Source: Lachnospiraceae bacterium
GTDB lineage: Bacteria; Bacillota; Clostridia; Lachnospirales; Lachnospiraceae
Direction: 5' to 3'
Length of the DNA stretch: 64,000 nt
NCBI GenBank assembly: GCA_016280395.1
Contig: JAEEGQ010000105.1
Location: 29,962-93,961, forward strand
This document shows positions 28,478 to 39,876 of the stretch, piece by piece. The stretch's first letter is position 1, and each line of letters starts with the position of its first letter. Made by a program: the position numbers and the translations under genes. The notes below the pieces were generated by a model. It was not told the DNA's origin. It was given only the letters and a program-made list of their open reading frames with translations, and ran no database searches.

Positions 28478-30053
28478 ACGCCTTGTGGCAGTCGCTGCGG
28501 TGTTTGCCTGCATTCTGGTCTTTGCAAGTCCGGTGAGGCTGTCGGCATTCGTTACGGAACTAAGGATAGGCCTTGCTCAGCTTTACTCACAGTGTGAGGA
28601 GATCACCGTAAATAACAAAAGTCTGTCTGTCGGATATTGTGTGAACGGAGTTTATACCGAGGAGGCTGTGATAAGCAGCCCGGACGGTTTTAAGTTCACA
28701 CCGGCTACGGGCTTTTTTTGCGTATGTAACAGCGAATTCACCGCGTATGCTGACGCAAAGCGGGAAGCGGACAGGATAAGGAGCAATGGCACAGATGCGT
28801 ACCCTTGCGCGATCCATAAAGGGACCTGGCTTATCTATGTCGGAGGCGGGACGCGCGAAGGCGCGGAGGCTGCAAGAAATATCGCAGTAACCGCATCGGG
28901 ACTCGGATTTGACACTCTGACAGGTGACAACGGTAACAGAGTCCTTGTAAAGGGCACCGATACGGTACTGATGTTTGACGCCGGTGTGACCGGGATCTAT
29001 CCGCAGCTTGTGCCTTTACAGGAGGGCAGCGGGATACCGAACATAGACCTTGGGTCAAGAAAATACAGGGGCAGGATGGAGATAGGGCGGTTTGGACGCC
29101 CCGGAGTCTCCGCAGTAAACATAGTTGAGCTCGAACAGTATCTGTACGGTGTTGTAAGCTGTGAAATGCCGGGATTCTGGCCGGCAGAGGCCCTTAAGGC
29201 CCAGGCAGTGTGTGCAAGGAGCTATGCGTTGAGCAGGCTTGAAGAAGCGGGCGCATATTCACTGCTTTCCCCTTATCAGATGGATGACACCACCAATTAT
29301 CAGGTATATGGCGGATATGGCCTCGAAAATGATGCTTCCGTCTTTGCAGTACAGTCGACAAGAGGCCTTACCGTAAAAAAGAACGGCAAGACAATAGCGG
29401 CATTCTTCTTTTCGACGAGCGGCGGCGCCACAGAGAATGTAATGGATGTCTGGGGATTTGACGCAAGCTACCTCCATTCGGTACCGGATATCTACGAGAC
29501 CGAACCCGAAGCGCTCCCTTGGGTCATGACAATGACAAAGACAAGGATAAAGGCGCTCTTAAACGGCTCGGGGATATATATAGGGGATGTTAAAGAAGTC
29601 TATCCGACAAGTATTTCCGCAACGGGAAGAATCAACAGGCTCACTGTAACCGGAACGCAGGGGAATATAGTGCTCGGCACCGACAGGATCAGGAATATCC
29701 TCGGGCTTCCGAGCACAAAGTTCACGGTGGTTGCGCCGGGGGATATCCCCGATACGGTATCCGTAAAATCCAATGAAGGACAGACAACTTTAAGGATAAG
29801 CGAGAGTTATGTCCTCACAGGATCAGGAAGTATCGGGCAGATGCCGGATGCCCAGCAGTATATAGTCCTTAGCGCGGATAATCTTAAGAATTTCTGCAAG
29901 GACGCGCCGGCAGCGGGCTCCTACACTTTTGCGGGCATGGGCTGGGGACATGGCGTCGGATTAAGCCAGTCCGGGGCAAAAGGTATGGCAAATGCGGGGT
30001 ATAACTACAGACAGATCATAGAATATTATTATACAGGATGCAAAGTGCAATGA
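28416..30053 (+). CDS. Secreted SpoIID/LytB-domain protein
   Basis: 545-residue exported protein related to the sporulation amidase-enhancer or lytic transglycosylase SpoIID. A basic n-region and hydrophobic segment (about 21-45) form a signal anchor. The SpoIID/LytB domain shows [20 protein letters not shown] and ends with [20 protein letters not shown] start, with GGAG 7 nt upstream inside lepB, giving a 62-nt overlap. A later GTG would remove the positive n-region, so the TTG is preferred. The stop overlaps the queA start (ATGA). Confidence 0.85.
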   Translation: MSEKHCSNTNPRSKGCIRTSKRLVAVAAVFACILVFASPVRLSAFVTELRIGLAQLYSQCEEITVNNKSLSVGYCVNGVYTEEAVISSPDGFKFTPATGFFCVCNSEFTAYADAKREADRIRSNGTDAYPCAIHKGTWLIYVGGGTREGAEAARNIAVTASGLGFDTLTGDNGNRVLVKGTDTVLMFDAGVTGIYPQLVPLQEGSGIPNIDLGSRKYRGRMEIGRFGRPGVSAVNIVELEQYLYGVVSCEMPGFWPAEALKAQAVCARSYALSRLEEAGAYSLLSPYQMDDTTNYQVYGGYGLENDASVFAVQSTRGLTVKKNGKTIAAFFFSTSGGATENVMDVWGFDASYLHSVPDIYETEPEALPWVMTMTKTRIKALLNGSGIYIGDVKEVYPTSISATGRINRLTVTGTQGNIVLGTDRIRNILGLPSTKFTVVAPGDIPDTVSVKSNEGQTTLRISESYVLTGSGSIGQMPDAQQYIVLSADNLKNFCKDAPAAGSYTFAGMGWGHGVGLSQSGAKGMANAGYNYRQIIEYYYTGCKVQ

Positions 30054-31114
30054 GAAAACAGGATTTTTATTACGATCTTCCAAAAGAGCTTATAGCGCAG
30101 GATCCGCTTAAGGAGCGGTCTGCTTCGAGGCTCCTTGTTATGGATAAAACGACGGGAGAACGGGAACACAGGGTCTTCAGCGATATAATCGATTATCTTT
30201 ACCCCGGCGACTGTCTTGTCATAAACGATACAAAGGTTATCCCAGCAAGGCTCTACGGCGAGAAGATACACGAGCAGGAAGGGCCCGGAGCGCGTATTGA
30301 GGTCCTGCTCTTAAAACGCCTTTCGGACAAGACCTTTGAGACCCTTGTAAAGCCCGGAAAACGCGCAGGCGTCGGAACGAAGATAAGTTTCGGCGGGCTT
30401 ATGACCGGTATGGTAAAAGAGATAGGCGAAGAAGGAAACAGGATAATCGAGTTTGAGTACGACGGTATTTTTGAAGAGATACTCGATAAGCTTGGCGAAA
30501 TGCCGCTTCCGCCGTACATCACACACAAGCTTGAAGACAGGAACCGCTATCAGACGGTATACGCGGTAAATGACGGCTCGGCTGCCGCACCGACGGCGGG
30601 GCTTCACTTTACGAAGGAGCTTCTTGAAAGGATAGAGCAGAAGGGCATAAAGATCGCAAGGGTAACGCTCCATGTGGGACTTGGAACCTTCAGGCCGGTC
30701 AAGGAGGACAATATCCTTGACCACCACATGCATACGGAGCATTATGAGGTGAAGAAGGAGGCCGCTGACCTGATCAATGCCGCAAAGGCAGCGGGGAAGC
30801 GCGTCATCTGCGTCGGTACGACAAGCTGCAGGACAGTTGAGAGCGCGGCGGATGAGAACGGCTTTATACGCCCGTGCAGCGCGGATACGGGGATATTTAT
30901 CTACCCCGGCTACAGGTTCAAAGTGCTCGATGCCCTGATCACCAATTTCCATCTTCCCGAATCGACGCTGATAATGCTTGTATCGGCGCTTGCGGGCCGT
31001 GAGAATGTGCTTGCGGCGTATGAAGAGGCGGTAAAAATGAAGTACCGGTTCTTCTCCTTTGGAGATGCGATGTTCATTACAGACAATATCCATCCCGAAA
31101 ACACGAAAGGATAA
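30050..31114 (+). CDS. queA: tRNA preQ1(34) S-adenosylmethionine ribosyltransferase-isomerase
   Basis: Transfers ribose from SAM to preQ1 in the tRNA wobble position to form epoxyqueuosine. 354 residues, with N-terminal [25 protein letters not shown], the central [14 protein letters not shown] and the C-terminal [18 protein letters not shown], all family hallmarks. The ATG overlapping the previous stop is preferred over one 12 nt earlier. The neighbouring U32 gene may also concern tRNA modification. Confidence 0.96.
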   Translation: MRKQDFYYDLPKELIAQDPLKERSASRLLVMDKTTGEREHRVFSDIIDYLYPGDCLVINDTKVIPARLYGEKIHEQEGPGARIEVLLLKRLSDKTFETLVKPGKRAGVGTKISFGGLMTGMVKEIGEEGNRIIEFEYDGIFEEILDKLGEMPLPPYITHKLEDRNRYQTVYAVNDGSAAAPTAGLHFTKELLERIEQKGIKIARVTLHVGLGTFRPVKEDNILDHHMHTEHYEVKKEAADLINAAKAAGKRVICVGTTSCRTVESAADENGFIRPCSADTGIFIYPGYRFKVLDALITNFHLPESTLIMLVSALAGRENVLAAYEEAVKMKYRFFSFGDAMFITDNIHPENTKG

Positions 31115-31116
31115 AG

Positions 31117-33606
31117 ATGAGTTTACCTGAATTGCTTGCACCTGCGGGCTCTGTGGATTGCCTTATCGCTGCGGCAAATGCCGGCGCGGATGCCGTCTAT
31201 ATGGGCGGAACGAGATTCGGAGCAAGGGCTTATGCCGACAACCCGGAAACGGCGGAGTATCTTAAGGCTGTTGACAGGCTGCATCTGAAGAACAAAAAAA
31301 TATACCTTACCGTAAATACACTGTTAAAAGACAGGGAGCTTGAAGAGCTTGACGATTATCTTAAGCCTTTCTACGAGTGCGGCATTGATGGCGTGATCGT
31401 GCAGGATGTGGGTGTTGTTAAGCACATCGGAGAGAGATTTAAGGGACTTCCGATACATCTTTCGACGCAGATGACGCTTAATACCGCAGAGGCGGCGGAA
31501 ACTGTCCGGGCACTTGCGGGAGAGTCGCTTATAACACGCGTAGTACCGTCAAGGGAGTTAAGCCTTGAAGAGATAAAGGCATTCCGCGCGGGAACGGACC
31601 TTGAGCTTGAATGCTTTATCCACGGAGCGCTCTGTTACTGCTATTCCGGGCAGTGCTTCATGAGCAGCATGTTCGGGGGGCGCAGCGGAAACCGCGGGAA
31701 GTGTGCCCAGCCCTGCCGTCTCGAGTACGAGATGAACGGGAAAAAGCTGCATTACTTAAGCCCTAAGGATATCTGTACCGCAGAGATACTGCCGGATCTT
31801 ATAGAAGCCGGCATCGATTCCTTCAAGATCGAAGGAAGGATGAAAGGTGCGGGATACGTGGCCGGCGTGACCGAGGGCTACAGGCGGATCCTCAATAAAT
31901 ATGAGGAACTGGGCAAAAACGAATACAGGGAATTCGTTAAGAAGGATCCGGCTTTTGTTGAAGATATCATCCTCAGGATGCAGGACCTTTACAACAGGGG
32001 CGGATTTGCCCACGGTTTCTACGACTGTGCGGGCGGCGCGTCGCTTATGACTCCGGAACGCTCAAACCATAGCGGCGTAAAGGTCGGTACCGTAGAGAGC
32101 GTACGCGGCATAAACATGGGCATAAGGCTTTCAAGGGACGTTAATCCGCAGGATATCTTAGAGATAAGGGACGGCGGAAAGATGCTGTACGACTATACTC
32201 TTGGAAACGGCGAATCCGCAGGGAATGTCCTTTATTCGAATTTCAAGTCCGGAAGCGGTGTTGCGCCCGGTAATGATGTTTACAGGACAAGGAATAACCT
32301 GCTTCTCAAACAGCTTGAAGAGGATTACCTGAAGACAGACAGAAAGGTCAGGATAAAAGGGCATTTTGTTTTCAAGACCGGGGAACCCATGGTACTGACC
32401 CTTACGTGCAGGGGGACATCGGTGAGTGTTACCGGACCCGTGGCAGAGGCTGCAAAGACGAGCGCCATGACGGACGAGACACTTATCGACAAGCTTTCGA
32501 AGACGGGAGACACGCCTTTTGAATTCAAGAAGCTTTCCGTAGATAATGACGGAGCAGGCTTTGCGCCTGTAAGCGTGTTGAACGGCTTAAGGCGCGAAGG
32601 ACTTTTGAAGCTTGAGGAAGAGGTGATCAAAACACACAGGAGAGTGTGGAAGCCCGAAAGCTTCGACGAAGACATTCCTGAAGAACAGGATGCCGATAAA
32701 ACGGATGCCGGGGAAATCCAAGGACTTAAGGAGTTTGCACAGCAAGAAAACAAAGGCGTCGCCGAAAAAGGAAGGACACGGGTGCAGGTGCTTGTTTCCA
32801 CCGCAGCCCAGCTTGATGCGGCAGCGGCCTCTAAGGCTGACGACATCTTTATCGACATCACGGATATCTCGATAGAAAGCATCAACGATATGTGCGATAC
32901 CCTGCTTGAGGCGGATAAGCGCATTTTCCTCGCACTTCCGAGGATCTTAAGGAAGGACGGCGTTGAAAAACTCTCAAAGTTTGAAGGAGTCTTAAGAAAT
33001 CCTGCAGTGACGGGATATCTTTTAAGGAATCTCGACGCATATCTCATGATAGCAGATATTGCGGCAAGGGACGGCAAGGAGATAATCTTTGACTACAACC
33101 TTTATGTGTTCAACAAAGAGGCAAAGGAGTTTTACGGCTTTGGCGCAAGCGGGCTTACGGCACCGATAGAGCTTTCCGGAGAGGAATGGAAGGAGCTTGG
33201 TGTTTCAGAACTTACACTGCCTGTTTACGGGAGGCTGCCGCTGATGGTGACCGCCCACTGCCAGAACAGGATAGCGGGAAGGTGCCTGAAGAACGCAACC
33301 GATGGCAGGGACCGAGCGCCTATGATCCTGAAGGACAGGATGCAAAAGGAAATGCCGGTGCTTTCGCACTGTGCATACTGCTTTACAACGATCCACAACT
33401 CGGATACTTACACGCTTGCGGGGATGCTCGAAGAGGTGCGGAAGATGGAGCCGAAGGCTGTACGCCTTGATCTTACCGTTGAGAGCGGAAAGGAGACGGC
33501 TGACGCCCTTAAGGCTTTTGAGGATGAATGGTTCGAAGAGAGGCTGCCGGGTAAGGAATTCCTTTACCGGAAGACCTGCGGCGCGTACAGGCGCGGTACC
33601 GAATAA
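31117..33606 (+). CDS. U32 peptidase-family protein
   Basis: 829-residue member of the U32/YhbU-RlhA-TrhP family. The N-terminus PELLAPAGSVDCLIAAANAGADAVYMGG is diagnostic, and the cysteine cluster LECFIHGALCYCYSGQCFMSS matches the U32 signature. Relatives act in RNA hydroxylation (23S rRNA or tRNA) or collagen breakdown. The long C-terminal half (from about residue 390) with more cysteines matches the large Firmicutes form carrying DUF3656. Location next to queA favours an RNA-modification role (inference). It starts 2 nt after queA. Confidence 0.88.
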   Translation: MSLPELLAPAGSVDCLIAAANAGADAVYMGGTRFGARAYADNPETAEYLKAVDRLHLKNKKIYLTVNTLLKDRELEELDDYLKPFYECGIDGVIVQDVGVVKHIGERFKGLPIHLSTQMTLNTAEAAETVRALAGESLITRVVPSRELSLEEIKAFRAGTDLELECFIHGALCYCYSGQCFMSSMFGGRSGNRGKCAQPCRLEYEMNGKKLHYLSPKDICTAEILPDLIEAGIDSFKIEGRMKGAGYVAGVTEGYRRILNKYEELGKNEYREFVKKDPAFVEDIILRMQDLYNRGGFAHGFYDCAGGASLMTPERSNHSGVKVGTVESVRGINMGIRLSRDVNPQDILEIRDGGKMLYDYTLGNGESAGNVLYSNFKSGSGVAPGNDVYRTRNNLLLKQLEEDYLKTDRKVRIKGHFVFKTGEPMVLTLTCRGTSVSVTGPVAEAAKTSAMTDETLIDKLSKTGDTPFEFKKLSVDNDGAGFAPVSVLNGLRREGLLKLEEEVIKTHRRVWKPESFDEDIPEEQDADKTDAGEIQGLKEFAQQENKGVAEKGRTRVQVLVSTAAQLDAAAASKADDIFIDITDISIESINDMCDTLLEADKRIFLALPRILRKDGVEKLSKFEGVLRNPAVTGYLLRNLDAYLMIADIAARDGKEIIFDYNLYVFNKEAKEFYGFGASGLTAPIELSGEEWKELGVSELTLPVYGRLPLMVTAHCQNRIAGRCLKNATDGRDRAPMILKDRMQKEMPVLSHCAYCFTTIHNSDTYTLAGMLEEVRKMEPKAVRLDLTVESGKETADALKAFEDEWFEERLPGKEFLYRKTCGAYRRGTE

Positions 33607-33664
33607 ATGCGCCTTTTACAAGACATTAAAGAGTGGGAAATAACAAAAACCGGAGGAACGATTA

Positions 33665-36622
33665 ATGTTCGATGAAAGAGCAAAGGCCATCGAAAGCCTT
33701 ACAAACTACGAGATATTAAAAAACGAAGATCTTACGGATGCTTCAAGCCGCGGTATGCTGCTCCGCCACAAGAAGAGCGGTGCGCATGTCGCGCTTGTCA
33801 TGAATGACGATAACAACAAGACCTTTTCGATAGGCTTCCGTACACCTGTCGAGGACAGCACAGGTGTGCCGCACATCATAGAGCACAGTGTGCTTTGCGG
33901 TTCCGATAAGTATCCCGTAAAGGACCCTTTCCAGGAGCTTGTGAAGGGCTCTCTCAACACCTTCCTTAACGCCATGACTTACGGCGACAGGACCATCTAT
34001 CCGGTCGCAAGCTGCAATGACAAGGATTTCAAGAACCTGATGGGCGTTTACATGGATGCTGTGTTCCACCCGCTGATCTATTCACGCCCGGAGATATTCC
34101 GCCAGGAAGGCATCCGTTTTGACATCGGCGAGAACGGGGAACTGCTCTACAACGGCGTTGTTTACAACGAGATGAAGGGCGCCATGTCAAGCCCGGAGCG
34201 CGTTCTTTACGAGAAGAGCCTTGAGGGGCTTTTCCCGGATACAACATACGGCTTTAATTCAGGCGGTGAGCCTGAAGTGATCCGCACCCTCACGTATGAA
34301 AAATTCCTGGCCTTCCACAAGAGGTATTACCACCCTTCAAACAGCTATATCGCGCTCTACGGTGATTTTGACGCGAAGGAACGCCTTGAGTGGATGGATG
34401 AGAATTATCTGTCGCAGTATGATGCCATCGATCCCGATTCCGAGATCAAAAAGCAGGATCCTGCGCGTTCAAACAGGGATATCGAGAGCGTTTATCCGCT
34501 CGGCGATAAGGAAGATGACAAGAATAAAGCATACTTTGCCATCAACTTTATCGTGGGAGATGAGACCACGGCTGTTGAGAACGCAGCGTCCGGTATCATC
34601 CTCGATACCCTTATCGGCAAGAACGGCGCTCCCGTATGGCAGGCAGTGATGGAGAGCGGGATCTGCGAGGATTTCAGCTGCTGGATGGACACAGACCTTC
34701 GACAGCCCATTGTTTCCATGGAGGCAAGGAACGCAGACCCAGCCCGCAGGGAAGAGTTTGTGGAGATCATAAAGAACACGCTTGCAAAGGAGATCGAAAA
34801 AGGTCTTAACAAGAAGACCATCATGGCGCTCATCAACAGGCGTGAGTTTGAGTATCTTGAGGCGGATTCGGCTTCAACGCCCAGAGGTATCGTTTACCTG
34901 CTCGATATGTACGGAAAGTGGATATACAACGAGGACAGGGTCTTTGAGACCTTTAAGGGTACGGAAGTTTTTGCAAAGCTCCGCAGCATGATCGAGGACG
35001 GTTCCTTTGAAAGGATCGCAAAGGAGAAGTTCCTTGATACCGACAGATGGGCATATGTAACGCTCCTTCCCAAGAAAGGACTTGGCGAGGAACGTGACGC
35101 AGAGCTTGTAAAGCAGCTTAAGGAGAAGAAAGCATCCATGTCTGCCGAAGAGCTCGATAAGATCGGAGAAGATGCGAAGAAGCTCGAAAAATACCGTGAG
35201 ACTCCGGATACAAAGGAAGCACTTGCGACGATCCCCGTGCTTTTAAGAGAAGATATGACAAAGACAGTGCTCCCGGTTTCCAATAAGGAGAGACGGATCG
35301 GCAACGTGCCGGTATGGCAGCACGACTACTCCGGAAACGGTATAGTTTACGCAAGGCTGTTCTTTGACATTACAGGCATCAAAGAGGACGAGATCGTTCC
35401 GGTTTCCCTGCTTGCAAGGCTTCTTTCCCATGTGGCTACGGAAAAGTTCGGTTATTCGGAGCTTGATGATGAGATTAACCTTGTTTCGGGCGGGATAAAT
35501 TTTGGAATCGAAGAGTTTGAAAACATTGATGATGTTGATGATTACAGGGCATATTTCAGGGTTAAGACCAAAGCCAAGGAAGACAGGCTTTCAGATGTTG
35601 CGGGGCTTATCGGTGAGATGCTCATGAACTCCCTCTTTGATGATAAAAAGCATATTTACGATATGCTGAACATGCTCCGCTCCGGCCTTGAATACAGCCT
35701 TGAGGCTGCCGGACACGTTACGGGCAGGCTGAGAAGTGCCGCAACGATCAGGCAGAGAAGATACTTCGATCTTAAGGCGACCGGCATTGAGTTATACAAA
35801 TACGTCGATAGCCTCCTTAACGACTTCGATAACAGGTTTCCTTCGTTCTGCGCGCAGTTAAAAGAGCTTTGCGGGCAGATAGTTGCGAGAGGGAACCTGA
35901 TTGTGAGTGTAACGGCTCCGGATGAGGCGTACAGCGCGTTTGAAAAGGGCTTTGAAAAGCTTATCGGATCGCTACCGGCTGAGGGGCGCTTCGGAAAGAC
36001 CGGAAAGATGGAGGAGTTCACACTTCCTTCAGGCAATGAGGCTTTCTACACCGCGGGACAGGTGACTTACACCGCACTTGTGGGCGAATGCAGGGACAAA
36101 TACGCACAAACAGGATACGCAAAGGTCCTTACGACAATCCTGAACAACGAGCTCCTTTATCCGGAGATCCGCATAAAAGGCGGCGCGTACGGTGCATTCG
36201 GCATGTTCTATGCCATTGATGATGTGATCTCAATGGCTACATACAGGGATTCAAAGGTAAAAGAATCTGTCGATGTCTTTAAGAAGATCGCCGGGTTTGT
36301 AAACGGGTTTGATGCGGACGAGGATCAGATGACAAAGTTTATCATCGGAACGATGAGCAACGAAGATTCGCCGCTTAACGCAAGACAGCGCGGAGAACGC
36401 TCTTTTGACCACATGATGCGCAGGGTATCTCCGGAAAGGCTTCAGAGGATGCGTGACGAGCTTCTTTCGACAACGGCGGAGGACATCAGGAAGTTTGCGC
36501 CTGTGCTTGAAAAAGCAATAGAAAGCGGCACCCTTACAAGTGTCGGAAACGAGAGTATCATGTGTGAGAACGCTGCATTATTTGACAGGATAACGCCGCT
36601 TTTAAGAGAGGAAAAGAAATAA
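33665..36622 (+). CDS. M16C-family zinc metallopeptidase (presequence-protease-like)
   Basis: 985-residue insulinase-superfamily peptidase. The inverted zinc motif HIIEH gives H70, E73 and H74 in GVPHIIEHSVLCGSDKYP, with the downstream glutamate in NGVVYNEMKGAMSSP. The NAMTYGDRTIYPVAS region and the full-length, two-half structure match the Cym1/PreP/HypA group, which degrades short peptides in a closed chamber. No signal peptide, so cytoplasmic. GGAGG lies 8 nt before ATG. The stop overlaps the era start by one base. Confidence 0.93.
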   Translation: MFDERAKAIESLTNYEILKNEDLTDASSRGMLLRHKKSGAHVALVMNDDNNKTFSIGFRTPVEDSTGVPHIIEHSVLCGSDKYPVKDPFQELVKGSLNTFLNAMTYGDRTIYPVASCNDKDFKNLMGVYMDAVFHPLIYSRPEIFRQEGIRFDIGENGELLYNGVVYNEMKGAMSSPERVLYEKSLEGLFPDTTYGFNSGGEPEVIRTLTYEKFLAFHKRYYHPSNSYIALYGDFDAKERLEWMDENYLSQYDAIDPDSEIKKQDPARSNRDIESVYPLGDKEDDKNKAYFAINFIVGDETTAVENAASGIILDTLIGKNGAPVWQAVMESGICEDFSCWMDTDLRQPIVSMEARNADPARREEFVEIIKNTLAKEIEKGLNKKTIMALINRREFEYLEADSASTPRGIVYLLDMYGKWIYNEDRVFETFKGTEVFAKLRSMIEDGSFERIAKEKFLDTDRWAYVTLLPKKGLGEERDAELVKQLKEKKASMSAEELDKIGEDAKKLEKYRETPDTKEALATIPVLLREDMTKTVLPVSNKERRIGNVPVWQHDYSGNGIVYARLFFDITGIKEDEIVPVSLLARLLSHVATEKFGYSELDDEINLVSGGINFGIEEFENIDDVDDYRAYFRVKTKAKEDRLSDVAGLIGEMLMNSLFDDKKHIYDMLNMLRSGLEYSLEAAGHVTGRLRSAATIRQRRYFDLKATGIELYKYVDSLLNDFDNRFPSFCAQLKELCGQIVARGNLIVSVTAPDEAYSAFEKGFEKLIGSLPAEGRFGKTGKMEEFTLPSGNEAFYTAGQVTYTALVGECRDKYAQTGYAKVLTTILNNELLYPEIRIKGGAYGAFGMFYAIDDVISMATYRDSKVKESVDVFKKIAGFVNGFDADEDQMTKFIIGTMSNEDSPLNARQRGERSFDHMMRRVSPERLQRMRDELLSTTAEDIRKFAPVLEKAIESGTLTSVGNESIMCENAALFDRITPLLREEKK

Positions 36623-37533
36623 TGGCCGAAGGCTTTAAGTCCGGGTTCGTGGCGCTCATAGGGCGCCCGAACGTCGGAAAATCAACACTTGCAAACAGAA
36701 TAATAGGGCAGAAGATCGCCATAACCTCAGCTAAACCGCAGACTACAAGAAACCGCATCCGGACAGTATATACGGATGACCGCGGGCAGATCATCTTCCT
36801 TGATACACCGGGCATCCATAAGGCGAAGAACAAGCTGGACAACTTCATGGTGAAGACTGCGGAAAAGACACTCGACGGTGTTGACCTTATCCTTTGGCTG
36901 GTTGAACCGACAAGCTACATTGGGGCCGGGGAGCAGCATATCGCGGAGCTCTTAAAGGGGCGAAAGACGCCGGTGGTGCTTGTCATCAACAAGGTGGACA
37001 AGATAAAGAAGGAAGAGCTGCCCGCTGTGATACAGAGCTATAAGGAAGTGCTGGATTTTGCGGAGATAGTGCCTGTTTCGGCCTTGAAGGGCAATAACAG
37101 GGACGAGCTCGTGAAGGTGATCTTTGAGCGGCTTCCGGAAGGACCGATGTACTTTGATGAGGATACGGTAACGGACCAGCCTATACGCCAGATATCTGCC
37201 GAGATAATCCGCGAGAAGGCTCTGCGGCTGCTTTCAGACGAGATACCGCACGGCATAGCCGTTGTGATCGATCTTATGAAGGAGCGCGAGGACAAGCCTC
37301 TGTGGGATATAGAAGCCGAGATCATCTGTGAGCGGGATTCGCACAAGGGCATCATCATCGGCAAAAAGGGCGAGATGCTCAAAAAGATCGGCGCTGCGGC
37401 AAGGCACGACATCGAAGTGCTCATAGGGAACCAGGTCAACTTAAAGATCTGGGTAAAGGTAAAGAAGGACTGGCGTGATGCCGAGAGCCTTATCCGCAAT
37501 TTCGGCTACAGGGAAGAGGACGGAGAGCTTTGA
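36622..37533 (+). CDS. era: GTPase Era
   Basis: Ribosome-assembly GTPase acting on the 16S rRNA 3' end. 303 residues: G1 IGRPNVGKSTLANRI, G3 DTPG, G4 NKVDK, then a KH domain (DSHKGIIIGKKGEMLKKIG). Tightly linked to recO by a 4-nt overlap, an arrangement common in Firmicutes. Confidence 0.97.
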   Translation: MAEGFKSGFVALIGRPNVGKSTLANRIIGQKIAITSAKPQTTRNRIRTVYTDDRGQIIFLDTPGIHKAKNKLDNFMVKTAEKTLDGVDLILWLVEPTSYIGAGEQHIAELLKGRKTPVVLVINKVDKIKKEELPAVIQSYKEVLDFAEIVPVSALKGNNRDELVKVIFERLPEGPMYFDEDTVTDQPIRQISAEIIREKALRLLSDEIPHGIAVVIDLMKEREDKPLWDIEAEIICERDSHKGIIIGKKGEMLKKIGAAARHDIEVLIGNQVNLKIWVKVKKDWRDAESLIRNFGYREEDGEL

Positions 37534-38267
37534 ATAATTCGATAAAGGTAACGGGAATAGTGCTCTCATCCATGGATTATGAGGAAGATTCGCGCATTGT
37601 ACGGCTTTTGACGAGGGAACTCGGGAAGGTGACCGCTTTTGCAAGAGGCGCAAGGAAACCGAAAGGAGCTTTCGGAGGCCGGACGGAATCCTTTTCCTTC
37701 GGCGAGTTTTCCCTGCTGCCCGCAGGAGATGCCTACAGGCTCACAGGTGCCGAGATAACCAACTATTTCGGGGGACTAAGGGAAGATTACGGAAGGATAT
37801 GCCGGGGAATGTACTTTTGCGAGGTCTGCGGGTATTTTGCCCAGGAAGGACAGGAAGCGGGCGGTTTACTTAAGCTTTTGTACATGACGCTTTCGGCCCT
37901 GGAGAAAGACAGGATGGATCCGGCTCTTTTGCGTTCAGTCTTTGAAATGAGGCTTTTAACGCTTGAAGGTGAAGGCGTTGAGGTGACCGAGTGCGTTGCC
38001 TGCAGAAAACCCTACGCGGGCGGCGATACATGGTTTGGACTCCACGAGGGCGGCATCCTGTGCGATGACTGCAGGATGGCCGATTCGGAGCCTGTACATG
38101 AGGGAACGGTACGCGCGTTGAGCTATATCTGCCATGCGCCTTTTGAGAAGCTGTTTTCCTTTGAGCTTACGGAAGAACGCAGAAAAGAGCTGTGCGATAT
38201 CGCGGGCAGGTATTTCAAACTGCATGTTGACAAGACTTTTAAGTCAGAAGAGATGTACGGGATATGA
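37530..38267 (+). CDS. recO: DNA repair protein RecO
   Basis: Mediates RecA loading and strand annealing with RecF/R. 245 residues: an N-terminal OB fold (KVTGIVLSSMDYEEDSRIVRLLTRE), a helical middle and a zinc finger from two CxxC pairs (CVACRK and CDDC). TTG start overlapping the era stop, with GGAGAG upstream. Confidence 0.94.
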   Translation: MNNSIKVTGIVLSSMDYEEDSRIVRLLTRELGKVTAFARGARKPKGAFGGRTESFSFGEFSLLPAGDAYRLTGAEITNYFGGLREDYGRICRGMYFCEVCGYFAQEGQEAGGLLKLLYMTLSALEKDRMDPALLRSVFEMRLLTLEGEGVEVTECVACRKPYAGGDTWFGLHEGGILCDDCRMADSEPVHEGTVRALSYICHAPFEKLFSFELTEERRKELCDIAGRYFKLHVDKTFKSEEMYGI

Positions 38268-38292
38268 AGCTTTCGGGAGTACTTATTTTCTC

Positions 38293-38321
38293 TTGATTTT
38301 TTCGCCGCAGTATATTAAAAT
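38293..38321 (+). promoter_or_regulatory. glyQS promoter
   Basis: TTGATT (38293-38298), 17-nt spacer, TAAAAT (38316-38321). The leader is under 60 nt, too short for a T-box. Confidence 0.65.
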
Positions 38322-38377
38322 ACCGAGTAATGTTTATCGTAGCTGTTAAGCGACCGGTATGAAAGGATAAATGAGTT

Positions 38378-39766
38378 ATGGAAAAGACGATGGATAAGAT
38401 AGTTGCCCTTGCGAAGGCAAGAGGCTTTGTTTACCCCGGTTCCGAGATCTACGGCGGTCTTGCGAATACCTGGGATTACGGCAACCTTGGCGTTGAGCTT
38501 AAGAACAACGTTAAGAAGGCATGGTGGAAGAAATTCGTGCAGGAGAGCCCCTACAATGTAGGCGTTGACTGCGCGATCCTCATGAATCCCCAGACATGGG
38601 TGGCTTCGGGCCATCTTGGCGGGTTTGCGGATCCTCTCATGGACTGCAAGGAATGCCATGAGCGTTTCAGAGCCGACAAGCTTATTGAGGATTTTGCTGC
38701 AGAGAAGGGCGTTGAGCTTCCTAAGCCCGTTGACGCTTTCTCACAGGAGGAGATGAAGAAGTACATTGATGACAACAACATCCCCTGTCCTACATGCGGA
38801 AAGCACAACTTTACGGACATCCGTCAGTTCAACCTTATGTTCAAGACCTTCCAGGGCGTTACAGAAGACGCAAAGAGCGTTGTTTATCTTCGCCCCGAGA
38901 CTGCACAGGGTATCTTCGTAAACTTCAAGAATGTGCAGCGTACGTCGCGTAAGAAGGTGCCTTTCGGTATCGGCCAGATCGGTAAGTCCTTCCGTAACGA
39001 GATCACTCCCGGTAACTTCACTTTCCGTACACGCGAGTTCGAGCAGATGGAGCTTGAGTTCTTCTGCAAGCCCGGTACAGATCTTGAGTGGTTCCAATAT
39101 TGGAGAGGCTTCTGCCGTGACTGGCTCATTTCCCTCGGCATTAAGGAAGACGAGATGAGACTCCGCGACCACAGCCCCGAGGAGCTTTGCTTTTACTCAA
39201 AGGGCACAACGGATATCGAGTTCCTGTTCCCCTTCGGCTGGGGCGAGCTTTGGGGTATCGCAGACAGGACAGATTACGACCTTACACAGCACCAGAACGT
39301 GTCGAAGGAGGATATGAGCTACTTCGACGACGAGACCAACGAGAAGTACATCCCTTACGTTGTCGAGCCTTCGCTCGGTGCAGACCGCGTAACGCTTGCA
39401 TTCCTTTGCGCAGCATACGACGAGGAGACTCTCGAGGGCGGCGATGTACGTACCGTGCTTCATTTCCATCCGGCACTTGCACCTGTCAAGGTAGGCGTGC
39501 TTCCGCTTTCAAAGAAACTTAACGAGGGCGCGGAGAAGATATATACCGAGCTTTCGAAGTACTGGAACTGCGAGTTCGACGACAGGGGAAACATCGGTAA
39601 GAGATACCGCCGTCAGGACGAGATCGGTACTCCGTTCTGCGTAACCTACGACTTCGACTCCGAGAACGACGGCTGTGTAACTGTCCGCGAGCGCGACACC
39701 ATGGAGCAGGAGAGGATCAAGATCGAAGATCTCAAGGCTTATCTTGAAGAAAAGCTTGCGTTCTGA
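38378..39766 (+). CDS. glyQS: Glycyl-tRNA synthetase (single-chain, dimeric type)
   Basis: Class II synthetase of 462 residues that charges tRNA-Gly. [15 protein letters not shown] at the N-terminus, zinc-ribbon-like CKECHERF and CPTCGKH, motif 2 [20 protein letters not shown], motif 3 region [18 protein letters not shown] and a C-terminal anticodon-binding domain. This is the eukaryal/Gram-positive alpha2 form. Codon use is strongly biased (mainly CTT/CTC for Leu, GTT/GTA for Val), as expected for high expression. Followed by a bidirectional terminator. Confidence 0.96.
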   Translation: MEKTMDKIVALAKARGFVYPGSEIYGGLANTWDYGNLGVELKNNVKKAWWKKFVQESPYNVGVDCAILMNPQTWVASGHLGGFADPLMDCKECHERFRADKLIEDFAAEKGVELPKPVDAFSQEEMKKYIDDNNIPCPTCGKHNFTDIRQFNLMFKTFQGVTEDAKSVVYLRPETAQGIFVNFKNVQRTSRKKVPFGIGQIGKSFRNEITPGNFTFRTREFEQMELEFFCKPGTDLEWFQYWRGFCRDWLISLGIKEDEMRLRDHSPEELCFYSKGTTDIEFLFPFGWGELWGIADRTDYDLTQHQNVSKEDMSYFDDETNEKYIPYVVEPSLGADRVTLAFLCAAYDEETLEGGDVRTVLHFHPALAPVKVGVLPLSKKLNEGAEKIYTELSKYWNCEFDDRGNIGKRYRRQDEIGTPFCVTYDFDSENDGCVTVRERDTMEQERIKIEDLKAYLEEKLAF

Positions 39767-39832
39767 AAACGCATCGGAAGGGACTGTTTTTTGAACCCTG
39801 AAAAGAGAATAACGGCTTAAGACCGTGTAACA

Positions 39833-39870
39833 AAAAGAAACGCCGGCATATACCCGCGTTTCTTTTGTTT
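39833..39870. terminator. Bidirectional terminator between glyQS and a convergent gene
   Basis: AAAAGAAACGC (39833-39843) pairs with GCGTTTCTTTT (39856-39866). A-rich before and T-rich after, so functional on both strands. Confidence 0.8.
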
Positions 39871-39876
39871 TTTGTG

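Noticed and set aside
38268..38377. Possible T-box before glyQS
   Set aside because: The leader after the promoter is under 60 nt and has no AGGGTGGNACCGCG box.
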